NCBI GenBank assembly: GCA_037576195.1
Contig: CM075103.1
Coordinates: 28,108,723-28,172,722 of the forward strand
Source: Phytoseiulus persimilis
Lineage: Eukaryota > Arthropoda > Arachnida > Mesostigmata > Phytoseiidae
Direction of reading: 5' to 3'
Length of the DNA stretch: 64,000 bases
Position numbers and translations under genes: made by a program. The notes under the pieces are model-generated. The model was given only the letters and a program-made list of their open reading frames with translations, was not told where the DNA came from and did not search any database. This document shows positions 35,700-46,270 of this stretch, piece by piece. Each line of letters starts with the position of its first letter. The stretch's first letter is position 1.

Positions 35700-36265
35700 G
35701 GTTAGGGTCCGACAAGCCGAAAATTCGAACCCGAAACGCATGAAGCCGAAAAATCGAGCCCGAAAAGCATGAAGCCGGAAACCTCCTCTCCCACGGCGGA
35801 GTGTTCGAGACTGGCTTGGCGGGATGCGATTTCTGTATCGTTTCGTCGATCTCTACCTTCGTGAGACTTTGGATGACACGCATCTGCTGCGAAGAATCAG
35901 TGTTTCGATGCCGGTTTTCCTTTTTCGGTGGGAAAGAACAAGGTGTTGTAACAGCGTATTCTGCGAATAGTACTAGAGCTGGAGGTGAAGATTCCTTTCC
36001 AGTTCTAGCGAGTTGACCTCGGAAACTTCAAGATTCGCGCTCAGCAGATTGCTTCCTGTAGCAGCTACACCTTTGCTCAGTTCGAACTGAGCGAGGCAGA
36101 AGAAGTAGGTAGGCTGAGCATAACGAAGGGGCAATTCCTCCCCGCTAAGCCAGTCCCGACCGCTCCGCTGTTGGAAGAGGAGGTTTTCGGCTTCTTGCTC
36201 TTCAACTTCATGCTTTTCGGCTTCATGCATTTCTGGCTCGATGTTTCGGCATCCAGGGTATACAC
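35700..36265. repeat. inverted repeat with arms of about 80 bp
   Basis: 35710-35790 carries two units of catgaagccgaaaaatcgag; 36178-36255 carries the inverse, ggcttcatgcttttcggctt, again in two units. The arms could pair around a loop of about 390 bases. The arms are also short tandem duplications of roughly 30 bases. Confidence 0.65.
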
Positions 36266-36429
36266 CGGCCCCGTTGAGGGATGGCACTCTGTTCTCTGTA
36301 CTGTTTCCCGGGTCCGATCGCAAGGAAGAAACCCAGCGGGACGGTTCCTGCAACCGAAAAGAAGCGGAGACCGAAGTCGAGGTGGCGAAAGAAGGGATAA
36401 CTCCTCGAGTACCCCGGCAAGCTTCGCAA

Positions 36430-37400
36430 AACACAATGCGACGTGACGATTCACGGGAAAACAGAAGAGTATGGGGAGAACGAAGCAAGAACGCCAAAAC
36501 CCTGAATAAAGTTACTCTTTGGTCAATCAACATGAATGGTACTAAATCTAATGCTAGCAAACGGGCTTTTCCGGAACGCGACGTCCCGCTGAGATCGAAC
36601 GCGAGCACCACCGAGTTGCAAACTCGCACCTCGTTGAGCCAGATGGCAAGACAAACACTCGGAAAATTTTTCGAAGAGCCCTAACGGAGAAGATGGACCA
36701 ATGCAGCCGTGAGACACAGATCCCACGTTGTACTATATCCCGCTCTCCCAAAATATCAACACTACAGGCGATTCGTGAACAAAAGAATCGTGAATGGATA
36801 CGACGGAGACGGCAGAATCTACCGACGGCCAAGATAGAGACCGAAGTCAGAGAAGCAAACGAGCCATAAGAGAGCTCAAAAAAAAGAGACTTCAAAAAGA
36901 GCTGGCAGACGTGCCCAGTCAAAGATCCTCTCGGCTCCACGAGATATGCGCGCCGGAAAATTCTGGTGGTACATCCTTAGATCCCAAACACACATCACCG
37001 CCTAGCAGATCAAGAAACTCGGACGGGCAGAAAGTCCTGGCGGGGGACCTAGAAGACTCACTCAACACCGTAGCAGAGCAAAAAGAATAGGGTAGGCAGG
37101 AGGACCTAGGAATGGGAAAACTCCTGGAAGCCACGACGAAATATGGACACCGAGAGTGAGCTGACTTTCAACCCCGCGAAAAGCGCGGTAGTGATATACT
37201 CGGCCCATGACCTGGGGGCCCAGAGGCAATTGAGGATACAAGGCGAGGATGTAACGGTAACTCGGAACTACGGATAACGCGACCGAAGTAAGAAGGACGA
37301 AAAACTATCGTGGAATACTGGGACAGAAACCAAATTCGATCTGCTGAACCACTCGCGCCTGATACGGAAGGCTGATCTGCATATAAAAACACATGTGTGA
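36430..37400 (+). mobile_element. degraded LINE fragment
   Basis: The plus strand at about 37155-37275 reads ESELTFNPAKSAVVIYSAHD and then QRQLRIQGEDVTVTRNYG, which matches the post-YADD region of LINE reverse transcriptases (fN-x-x-KS, then IQG before a YLG motif). Upstream at 36510 the frame KVTLWSINMNGTKSNA resembles the start of a LINE endonuclease domain, and a lysine-rich stretch follows at 36840. Stops interrupt it throughout. The long antisense frame 36629-35973 is a shadow. Confidence 0.55.
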
Positions 37401-37669
37401 ATGATAAGCTGGATGAATAAAAACGGGGCCAAGTTCAGCTGCTGAACTAGTGGTTCCGTAGGCTTACGTTCCACATCGATCTGATCAACGACCTGTATAT
37501 GGAAGCAAGCCGCTGACGGCAGAGCGACTGGCAAGTGCTACTCGACAGTGCCGCAAAGCACAACTCTGGGTGGTTTCAGTTTCGTTGCGGCTAGCTTCCG
37601 GCACAACAAGCGAACCCTCGCCGGTAGAATGTAAGCCTACATTAAAACCATAACAATAACGAGATATCC
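37401..37669. other. no feature seen
   Basis: A short gap between LINE debris and the inverted repeat copy; it may hold more LINE sequence, without a readable motif. Confidence 0.4.
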
Positions 37670-38290
37670 GGGAATTTCAGTGATGGCAATTTTTTCTAAA
37701 TTTTTGAGACATACTACCCGAAAACCGATAGTTTTTTTTTCCCGCAAAAACCACTGGGTTCATACCCCCTGCTAAGTTCGGGTTGATTGGCTCGGAATGA
37801 GAAACTTCTGCCATCAGTGAATTTCCGAAATCGGCTTCCCTGAGGAGTTACAGGCGGTTCTTCACGGTAGGGGTCGGCAGGGGGTCTGGAGGGCTCAATT
37901 CAGGGGTTACTCGTATTGGAAACCGTTCCTCCACTGCGCAACCGATCTGCGCGTTCTTGCAAGCTCTTCGTAGGTGGGATCGGGAGGAATCTTTCCGCCT
38001 TCGATTATTCGGAATCGGCTGAGAATCGGCGATTTCCTGGTCAGCTATTTCAGGAGCAATGGATTAAATTGAGGGAAACTTCGACGAGCTCTGGAAAACG
38101 CAACGTTGATCTGATTGTTGAGAATAAAAATTCGAAAAGATGCGCCTATTCACTGCCATTCCCAGATAAGATGAAAGACCGAAATACAGCTCGAAACATA
38201 GAGGCTACGAAAATGTTTGCAGCTTACCGTACACACCCTGTTTGTAAAAATCCAGGGTCTGATTGTTTGAGACGCGCTACTAAAACCTGA
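37670..38290 (-). repeat. dispersed repeat family, copy 3 (opposite strand)
   Basis: In inverse orientation it matches 33000-33480 and 34130-34460 (aatcggctgagaatcggcg, ctcgtcg region). It also contains a small internal inverted pair: ttcagtgatggcaa at 37678 and ctgccatcagtgaa at 37810. Confidence 0.65.
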
Positions 38291-38538
38291 CTCGACCGGG
38301 CCGCCGAGCAGACGGGGGAGCGTGCATATCCGCAAACGAATGTTTCTCATCGCCCGAGCGATGCCTTCATCCTTTTTGACTTTCCAGGATATCCTCACCA
38401 GCTGGTTCCATTCATGGCCTTTGCGGTTTGGCGCTCAGAAACGTCGTGCACAGCCTCGACCCCGATCAATCCTTGATCAATCTTGGAGAGCCTCATGGTT
38501 TCCGGGTCGCTCAACCAGGCATGCTACCGAATCGGAGC

Positions 38539-39605
38539 CAGTGGCGTACCCAAGGGGGGGGGGCAAGGGGGCCATGCCCCACCCCCCCCAAAACTCCTCG
38601 AATATACTGGAAAGGTGGATTATATTCTACTTTGATGGATGAAAGTATAGCGCAAGGATCCAGTCTCACCAGAAACATATCCACGAGTTCGAAAACTACG
38701 TCAATTGCATCACGAAAAGCTCGCTACATTCGGCTTGCCGGAAATTCCGCCACTTACTCAGCCTTCAGACTATCGAGCATTCAGCGTGCTCGAAAAGCTC
38801 CCCGTATCTCTCGTTACCATCGTTTCAAGGGCCTTGAGTTTTGGGATGAGCCGCGGCGTAAGAAGCTCTGAAGATTTAATATATTGTGCCGAGATTTATC
38901 GGGGATAGCGAATTCGTTGATCTCAAATATGTGACGGAATTCTATCAGAACGACCTGGGTTGTAGCTTGAGTACAATGGAGGGCGAAGATGAACGTTGGA
39001 AACTGAAGTGGACGAAGATCCCGAAGGAGGATTTACCGCGAAGCGCACTGGAGACGATGAACCACAGCTCTGAGGAGGACTATCCCAAAATCTCGACCCT
39101 GCCCCTAATTTTCGCGACACTGCCGGTGACAACTTCGACTCCCGAACGTACTTTCAGTGTGCTGAAGATGCTGAAAACACACCTGCGAACCTCCATGAAA
39201 GAAGAGAGACTCAACGGTCTCACAGCGATGAAGATTCATCGGGAAATTCCTATCGCCGTTTAGGAGGTCGTTGAACTACTCGCTGCTAGCTCACGAAAGC
39301 TCGATCTCATCCTATAAAGTCTTTTACATGCGGAGTTCCCAATACGCGTTGTGTACGTGATAAATTGAATGGTTCCCTTTCAATGGCGGAGATATCACGG
39401 AATCGCAGTCGTGCCTCTTTCCCTACCGTTCCAATAGTTTTAATTGCAATGAGCGTAGCACAAGGCACATACGCACAAGCAAGCACACAAAGTCATACGC
39501 TGGTCCTCAGCATCTACGGCATGATGATGATGATCATCGTCATCGTCACATCCCTTGCCCCCCCCCCCCCCCCCCCCCAAATAAAAAAAGCTGGGTACGC
39601 CCCTG
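38539..39605 (+). mobile_element. non-autonomous hAT element with transposase 3' end
   Basis: Ends are cagtggcgtacccaag (left) and the inverse, cttgggtacgcccctg-like, at right (ctgggtacgcccctg), each next to a long G or C run. An 8-bp target duplication flanks it: atcggagc at 38531-38538 and attggagc at 39606-39613 (one mismatch). Inside, 38886-39263 on plus encodes the hAT C-terminal dimerisation region: PKISTLPLIFATLPVTTST, then PERTFSVLKMLKTHLRTSM and ERLNGLTAMKIHREI. The catalytic middle is absent, so the element cannot move itself. It belongs to the same end-type family as the element at 60.8 kb. Confidence 0.88.
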
Positions 39606-39739
39606 ATTGGAGCTACAAACTCCGTAAAATTTTCGATTCAACAGGCGAATCGAGACTCATTATAGCAAGTTCTCTCATCAGAATGTCGGGATGGCATGTG
39701 AATGAAGAATTTCGCGGGTATTCAGGGGCTGCCGGTAGC

Positions 39740-40060
39740 ATTCTTGAATGCATTTTGGGCAGTGTATGGGTGGATTTGCAAAGCTGCGATACCGACTTAT
39801 CTCGAGCAGGATCCGGAGCGCTCCGAGCCCCGCGAACAGTGAGTAGCGGAACGAATGATGCATACAGCGTCCATACTCACCTTGAAAGGGCAGTTTTTTG
39901 TACCAGCAATGTCGGATGAATGATACTCAACTATGAGCGCAGCATGGAGAAAGCGGCTCTCAGAGGAAATCGAATGCATCAATAAATCGATCAGCGGAAA
40001 CTGCATTGTGTATCGGCCTCGAATTCACTCTATCCGCACCGATCGTGTACGGCTTATTCT
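39740..40060. repeat. 5' flank duplicated with the 30-kb receptor copy
   Basis: It aligns with 29560-29900; shared blocks include cattttgggcagtg, gtgagtagcggaacgaatga and gaaactgcattgtgtatcgg. The hAT element ends 134 bases upstream of this block. Confidence 0.75.
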
Positions 40061-40220
40061 CGAGCTCAGCGTTTTTCCTCCCTACATCGTTCAGAATAGA
40101 TCGATGACAAGCGGTTCAAGTTGGAGCAGAACCTGGAATGCTGGAAGTTCTGAGCCGCTGCCCCTCGCGCTCAGCTCATACTGATGTTCAGAATGCCAAC
40201 GGGGCTCTTCCAGCCACGAG

Positions 40221-41766
40221 ATGCAACTCCCTAAACAGGGTTCGGTCAGAACGAAAGTCAAGCCGTTTCTCAAGGAAGATCAGCCTCTACGTATCCCCGG
40301 CTCAAAACAGTTATTTGTGGCCTTGAGACTCCTCTGTGTGCACCCGATCATATGGAATGGGGATGAATTTGTGCCGTCTGGATCCATTCCTGTTTGCCTC
40401 CTGTACGCCAGCGCCCTCAACGGCCTCAGCTATGCTCTGATGACCATATGGAATCTCAGCTCGTGCCAGTCTCTAGTCAAGTTCGGCCGCAATCCAATAG
40501 GTTCCGACATGGATACGTTCATGGCCGCGCTTTCGGTTGGCACATATGTTATGGGCTCCCTCCTGGCTGTTGCTTTCGTGCGATGCCGAGCGCGAATCGC
40601 GAAAGCCTTCAACGAGCTTCATAGCTTTTGGGTCACGTCTGTATTGCTCTTCCTCAGAATGATTCTCTCGCTGCTCTGAGATCACATCGCTTCCACATGT
40701 GAGCTTCCATCTATTTCAGGTCCGGGCGACCGCGACAGAAGCCGGCTCTCGCAGCGTTCACCTACTTGTTATGGAGCCCGTGCTCGACAGCTCTCAGCTT
40801 GTGCGATATCCTACGACTGCGGGATAAGGTCCGAGCTACAGATCCGCTATTCGCGTGGCAAGTTGGTGACACGGTCCACTTCAATTTCGTGATGAATCTG
40901 GTCTCGGTAGCTTTTGTTCTCATGATCTTCGTGTACGGAACACTCCTCGAATGCTTACACAGCTTACTGGACTCGCTGCGTGTCCCATTCAATGGAGACT
41001 GCCGTAGGCAGTCCGCTGTCTGGGTGAGTCGAGTTTTCGGGGAGACCGGACTTTGGCATGATTTGTGTTTCTTTCGCAAACTCGCCACTCAATCAAATCC
41101 CCAATTCCAGGAGACCGTGTCAGGTCTGGAACGGTTACTAGACTCGTTCTCATCAGCGATTTCCCCATTGATTGCCCTCGGTTGCATTACGTCCACTTGT
41201 CCGCTTCTGCAGCTCATGTTTTTCGTGATCCTTCGGGGCCGGCATCCGGGCAGTGTTGCTCAATCCGTGGTTTCTTGTGGGCTGGGAGCGTTATTCTGCA
41301 TGGCTTTGGTGTTTTCACACTTTCTTTCAGCCAGGGTAAGCTCAACTTGGGCTCCCCTTGTCATAAAACGATTTTGGCGGTTTGATGTCGAACATATCCT
41401 CTCGGAGCTCCGAATACGAATCATCCTCAACTTCAAAGGTTGCAGAAGCACGGCTCTCATTGAGGGAGCGGTTCGACTCGAATCAGATGTTGCCTGCCAC
41501 GTTCCGAAACATCGATCACAAACTCAAGAAGCTTCCCCATCCTGTCAGAGTCCTGAGCGTGTTCACGTTCGATGCAAGGCTCGGTTTGTCTGTAAGTTTC
41601 TCCATTTGGAAGCGAGTCGAGTCTTCTTCTAGAAAATCGATCGACGACCTCAGGGAGGATACTCATTCATTCGTCCTTTCAGATGATGGCTTTCTTCCTG
41701 AACTTTTACATGACATTCATCCAGTTCAAAGCTATTATGATCGGGAATGGGACTAATGGGCCTTGA
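40221..41766 (+). CDS. gustatory receptor (GR-like), five exons, intact frame
   Basis: Predicted receptor of 393 residues. Exons: 40221-40636, 40720-41023, 41111-41335, 41439-41591, 41683-41766; phases match and exon 4 is 153 bases, exactly as in the 5.3-kb gene. Exon 1 has LRLLCVHPIIWNGDEFVPSG and FNELHSFWVT. Exon 2 has SGRPRQKPALAAF and AFVLMIFVYGTLLECLHSLL. Exon 3 has FSSAISPLIALGCITSTCPL. Exon 4 has EARLSLRERFDSNQMLPATF and HPVRVLSVFTFDARLGLS. Exon 5 has FYMTFIQFKAIM, the GR terminal motif, then TGA. The one weak point is the first donor, ac/gtctgt, where paralogues have gtaagt, gtgagt or gtatgt. Also, an upstream frame homologous to the N-terminus of unit 2 is out of frame here, so the true start may lie elsewhere or be damaged. 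Confidence 0.78.
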
Positions 41767-41987
41767 GTCCCGAGATCGATCGAACAACTCTGCGAAACCG
41801 CCCCGAAATTCCGACCAAAATGAATGAGACCGACCCTGGTTCATCGTCGAACTACAAATTCCAGGTGAATACCTGTAGCCTCCGCAAAAACCTCCAAGAA
41901 CTGAAAGTTCGTGATTCCGCTATCCTTTCTCTGTTGTCAGGCTGTACTTATCCATCCTTTCCATGTTCTTAAGCGTACACGATTCCG

Positions 41988-42170
41988 ATGCCGCCGCCAA
42001 CCTTGTTCGTGCAATTTGGATTGGAGCTCCGAGGCATTATGAACACGGAGCGCAGCCTTCTGCGGAGCGAGTCATCGGCAGGTTCGATTTCCGAGGCGAA
42101 TAGTTTGGTCAGCGATTATCGATTGCGTAACAATATGCGGACGGCTGTACAGTTTATGAATCGCAAACAT
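41988..42170 (+). CDS. single coding-like exon downstream of the GR, unidentified
   Basis: The frame opens ATG, reads FVQFGLELRGIMNTERSLLR, then a serine-rich stretch and YRLRNNMRTAVQFMNRKH, and ends in phase 0 at a perfect donor (cat/gtgagt). A related but altered tract lies at 31700-31870 after unit 2 (GSSIDEDELPEAIPVF against GSISEANSLVSDYR), so the exon was duplicated with the receptor. No following exon is identified. It may be the first exon of another gene, or an alternative tail. Confidence 0.35.
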
Positions 42171-43229
42171 GTGAGTGAGCAGCCCACAGCTTGAGGGAAG
42201 CTGTCGTTTCTTTTCGGATTGGACATGCGGCTGCGAACTCAGTTCTTGCTGACGCATTGTGTAGAAGAAAATAACTCCGATGAAATTTCGGGCGCTCTCT
42301 CATTTTACGAAGCCGATCTCGACCGCAGACAAAGTGCACGGAGAGCATGGGGAGGTAGAGAGTTAAATAGACTACCGTTTACGAGGCTTGCCGAAACGAG
42401 TACGAGCCATCGACGCGCTCAACCACTGCTGCTCGCAAAATTTTCGCAGTTTTCCCAATGACAAATTAGACGCCGAACCGAGCATTTACTATTCTACGCT
42501 CGTTGAAAACATACTAAAGATCAGTTTGATAGGAAAAAGTCTGATCGGTTTGACCTTGATACGCATTCACCCAGACATAGTTGTCACTGTGCTTGACATT
42601 CTCGCATTGGATGCCAGGAGGTTGGATCCATTATTATGAAATTAGTCATTAAATCAACTAGGAAAGGTAGCCTCAGACAAGTGACAGTGGAGTTCCAGAA
42701 CTCGCTCATCGTTATCTATATTGCATGAGACCAGCCAGCCCTCGCGCGGTTGGACTTCGGTCCCTGGCATAGAGGCACGTTTCTCTCTATTCACTGGGTC
42801 TGCATCATTTTCAAAGCTATTTCTCATTCGGTTGATTGGTGCATGTTGTTACTTCTCTGTGTTGCAGTTTGCTCGTTACTGATAGAAAAAATTCGACCGA
42901 AATGGTGGAATATTTTCGCAGATCGAAAAATGTATTTCGCTGTCTCCGGAGCCTTCCTCGTGGGTTTTGCTCGAGCTCCATCAACATTACATGGCCTCAT
43001 CGTGCTTGCAAGGAGCTCGTTTCATGGTTTGCGCTTCAGCTCTCAAAATTGGCGTTGAATCGTTCCTACGCATGTTTTCGAGTCCCTTCTCGTGAATTGC
43101 GTATGAGTTTCTCGGATCCGACAATGAACTGCTTCTTCGGGTGTTTCCGAAGCCCTTCTTGCAGCGGAAGGAGGTCCTGTAGAGTCTCGTAGGTTGTCTT
43201 CTACGCTCTTCTAGACAGTCGTAGACTTC
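42171..43229. other. no confident gene; one hydrophobic frame
   Basis: The plus frame 42750-43058 reads WCMLLLLCVAVCSLLIEKI and YFAVSGAFLVGFA, two possible membrane segments, after an in-frame start that is not clearly ATG-initiated. A possible acceptor (ctctgtgttgcag) lies inside it. I cannot tie it to a family. Confidence 0.25.
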
Positions 43230-43542
43230 CAATCGACCCCCGAATCACCTCCATGGACCATGAAGAGCATGGCACAGATCGACCCCCGAATTAACCTCTG
43301 TAGTTCCCGAAAGTTACGTCAGATCGATCCCGGAATCACCGCCACAGATTCGAGAAAGATGGTCGGTCGACTTCAGAATCACCCAGACGCCGTGTTATAC
43401 TTTCTGGACCCAGAAAGTATTTTAGGATCGATCCCGATTCTCCCCCTTCAATCCCGAAATGTATGGTCAGAATAAACCCGAAACCATCTCTATCGTCTCG
43501 CAGGAGGGCGGACAAACTGACAAACGGAGCCGATCAAATATA
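43170..43542. repeat. second, diverged copy of the minisatellite-bearing element (left part)
   Basis: About five diverged 45-bp units (cgacccccgaattaacctc, gatcccggaatcaccgcc) are preceded by a gtctcgtaggttg tract and followed by gcggacaaactgac and gagccgatcaaata. This order matches 2385-3270. The copy is cut by the Tc1-like element. Its continuation, aaggaggataacg, resumes at 45132 and aligns with taaggataaggatc after 3270. Confidence 0.65.
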
Positions 43543-45129
43543 CACTCGAGGAAACGCTTTTAGAATCACTGGACTTTTCTGTATTTTGCCAACAATCATT
43601 GGGAACTCCCGTCTAATATTTCTCATGGCAGAGACTATGAAATAGAGGAGATCCATCTAATCCATCATGGTGAACGGAATTCTGAGAGCCCATGAGAAAG
43701 AAGAAGCGCGATTCCCGGTTTCTGCCTGGAAATGCTTTTAGAATCACTGATAGAATCAGCAGTTTTATGGCTATGGAGACAACGAAGTTGGGTCGATCGT
43801 CAGGCGTTAGCGATGCAGAGGGCGAACAGTTCGACCGGTGAAGAAAAAGCGAAGATCGATGCATTTTTCGAATGTGGCCTGACACGTAGAGCTATCGGAG
43901 CTAAAATCAAGCGTTCGCAAAAAGTTGTGTCAAGTTATTTCAAGAACCCGGATCTCTACAACCGTAAAAAGAAGCTCGGAGTGGAGTCCAAGCTTTCGCC
44001 GGCCGATAAGAGGCGCATTTGCCGCGCTGCGCCAAACTCAACACGTTCGAGTACGCAAATCAGACGAGATCTTGAACTTTGTGTGACTCCGAGGCGCATT
44101 CGTCAGGTGATCAATGAGCAAGAACACCTCCAACCGGCGAGAATGAGTTGCGCGCCGACCCTGAAACCTTCTCACATTGATGCTCGGCTGATTTTCGCGA
44201 AAGAAAATATGACACGAATGTGGGAAACGGTAGGATCGTTCTGAGAGAATCCTGTCGAATCATATGGAGCTTATTTGCTTGCATTGAGACACTCTACTTC
44301 CATAGGTTCTCTTCAGCGATGAAAAAAAGTTCTCCCTCGAGGGGCCGGACGGCTTCAATCACTACTGGAGAGATTTAAGGAAGGAACCAATGATCTTTTC
44401 ACGACGCAATTTCGGGGGAGGATCGGTTATGTGTTGGGGTTGCTTTGGATCCGTGGGGAAGGTGGAACTAGCGTTTCCCTCATCGAGAATGGATTCCATA
44501 GAATATCAAGGGGTGCTAGATTCTCGTCTTTCCCCCTTCTTTGAGGAGGTTCCGCTCCCTCAAACTGAAATTTCAACGTGATAATGCATCTGTGCACGCC
44601 AGCTCGAGTACAAATCGATGGTTGAAGTCCAAGGAGATCGAGGTCCTCAAGCAGCCAGCGTGCAGCCCCGACTTTAATCCCATGGAGAACCTCTTGGGCA
44701 TCGTCGCTCGGCGGTTATACACGGAAAACAGGCGCTTCGAGAATGTGGATGAATTTAAAATAGGCATAGTGAATGCTTGGAGCAGTATTGGGCAAGAGAC
44801 AATTGATAATCTCCTCTCTTCCAAGCCAGATCGCGTGTTCCAGGTCATATCGAGAAAGGGGGAAACAGATAAACTATTGAGAAGCCTTTGATGTGTCTCC
44901 CGATCAGATAGAATATTCGAAAATCGATTCGATTCTAAAAGCATTTCCGGCCGATTATCGCTGTTCATGCATCTTCCTCGATGAGAAGGATTTGGGGGTC
45001 ACTCCAAAGCCTTGAGACATCTTACTCCTCTCAACTTGACTCCAACACGAGGATTAATCGGAGGGTTCCCCATGTGGTTCATAGATACATGGAAATTTCC
45101 ACCTGATTCTAAAAGCATTTCCTTCAGTG
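43543..45129 (+). mobile_element. Tc1-like element with IR/DR ends
   Basis: The element is flanked by the TA dinucleotide and runs from cactcgaggaaacgc to the inverse, ccttcagtg. Each end carries two direct copies of an 18-20 bp motif: ggaaacgcttttagaatcac at 43550 and ggaaatgcttttagaatcac at 43728 on the left, and gattctaaaagcatttcc at 44931 and 45105 on the right. This two-motif arrangement (IR/DR) is known from a subset of Tc1-like transposons such as Sleeping Beauty-type elements. It encloses a damaged transposase gene and sits within a copy of the minisatellite repeat. Confidence 0.88.
43813..44891 (+). pseudogene. Tc1-like DD34E transposase, one frameshift, with an intron-like gap
   Basis: From ATG at 43813 the frame carries the DNA-binding half (AIGAKIKRSQKVVSSYF, then RRICRAAPNSTRSSTQIRRD and LTPRRIRQVI-like sequence) to MWETV at 44229. 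A 76-base segment, gtagga to ttccatag (44230-44305), then interrupts, after which VLFSDEKKFSLEGPDGFNHY continues in phase: a GT-AG intron by appearance. FGGGSVMCWGCFGS follows. One base is lost near 44550, after SPFFEE, before FQRDNASVHASSSTNRW and QPACSPDFNPMENLLG. The catalytic D, D and E are all present, and the second D and the E are separated by 34 residues (DD34E). The frameshift makes this copy non-functional. Confidence 0.85.
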
Positions 45130-46270
45130 TATAAGGAGGATAACGTCAGCAATGACGGTTAGGTTTCGAACCTCGTCAAGTTGCTTCCCAAGTACGCAGG
45201 GTGCACCGAGGTGGATGAACACGCTGCGATTCTTGGTCAGAAAGCAAGACGCACGATCGTCGAGCATGGTGGTTATGAAGCGGTCCATTGGTACCCTCTG
45301 CGTTTGATGCGCTGCCACGTAGTCTCCAGGAAGGGGGGGCAACGATCGAGAGTATCGAAAGCCAGCGAGCGGTTGAATCCGCTTCCCGTGAAGTTCCTCA
45401 ACGTCTAACCAAATCGACATTTTTATTCCATTACGGTGGTGGACGGGAACGGCGGAGGCGGCTGCAACCATTCGATATTTGCGGACGGCTTGCCTCAGGT
45501 GTTCAGAGCGGATGGTTGCGGGTGTCCATAGGTGAACTGGATCGTCGTCCCGTGGTATCGCCTCGAAGTTGTCGATGACGCAGTTCGCAGGCACCATGAG
45601 GCACACAGGACTTGGGACCTCTGATGTTCGAGGAGTAGACGCTTCGTCAGATCGCATAGGCGAGGAATACGATCTTCTTTCTTATCCGCGAAAAAATAAC
45701 CGGCCGATTCGCTGCTCTTGCCCCAAGGGCCCATGGGCAGCAGCAATTTCTCGCCCTTTTTACTTGCTCAAATCCTCTCGTTCATTGAGAGGTCGGAGCC
45801 ATATCCCTAGCGGCTATTGAAATCCTTCAGAAACATGTCCTTGGAGGGGCGAGCGTGCGTACTGACGGACAGAGATGCCTGCTTTATACTAAGGGGATGA
45901 AACTCTTCTAAATCGTTGCGACCAGGCTACGCCACGGGCGCCTTCGAGAGGAGCGAGAAGGAAGCAAACCCTCCAAGGAGAATCCTGCCATCGCACCTGT
46001 CAGGACCACAAGCATTTGTTCTGTCCTACACTGGGTGCGGAGGTCTGAGTGGATTGATACTCTTGATCCGACGGCCGGCTCTGTCCGCCGAAAAATTTTG
46101 CTCCGGGTATCAGGCTGGCAGAATCACCCAAATCCATTCGTGATTTGTGAATCCCAACCCGATGCAGCTTCAGCCCCGCCGGCGCTGCCGATTGTTCTGA
46201 TGTCGTAACATTGTCCTCTTTCAGTCAGTCGAGCCCGCGAGTTTGGTAAAGCACTCGAAATATATCAGAT
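45130..46270 (-). other. long minus-strand open frame, unassigned
   Basis: Minus 45657-45124 is open for 177 codons and reads VIDNFEAIPRDDDPVHLWTP and IKMSIWLDVEELHGKRIQPL. It is not repetitive and looks protein-like, but it begins without a convincing start and runs to the edge of the Tc1-like element. By size alone one such frame is expected by chance in this window. It may be an exon interrupted by the transposon insertion. Confidence 0.25.

Noticed and set aside
35973-36629. 218-codon minus-strand frame
   Set aside because: It is antisense to LINE debris and spans the inverted repeat; no domain or splice structure.
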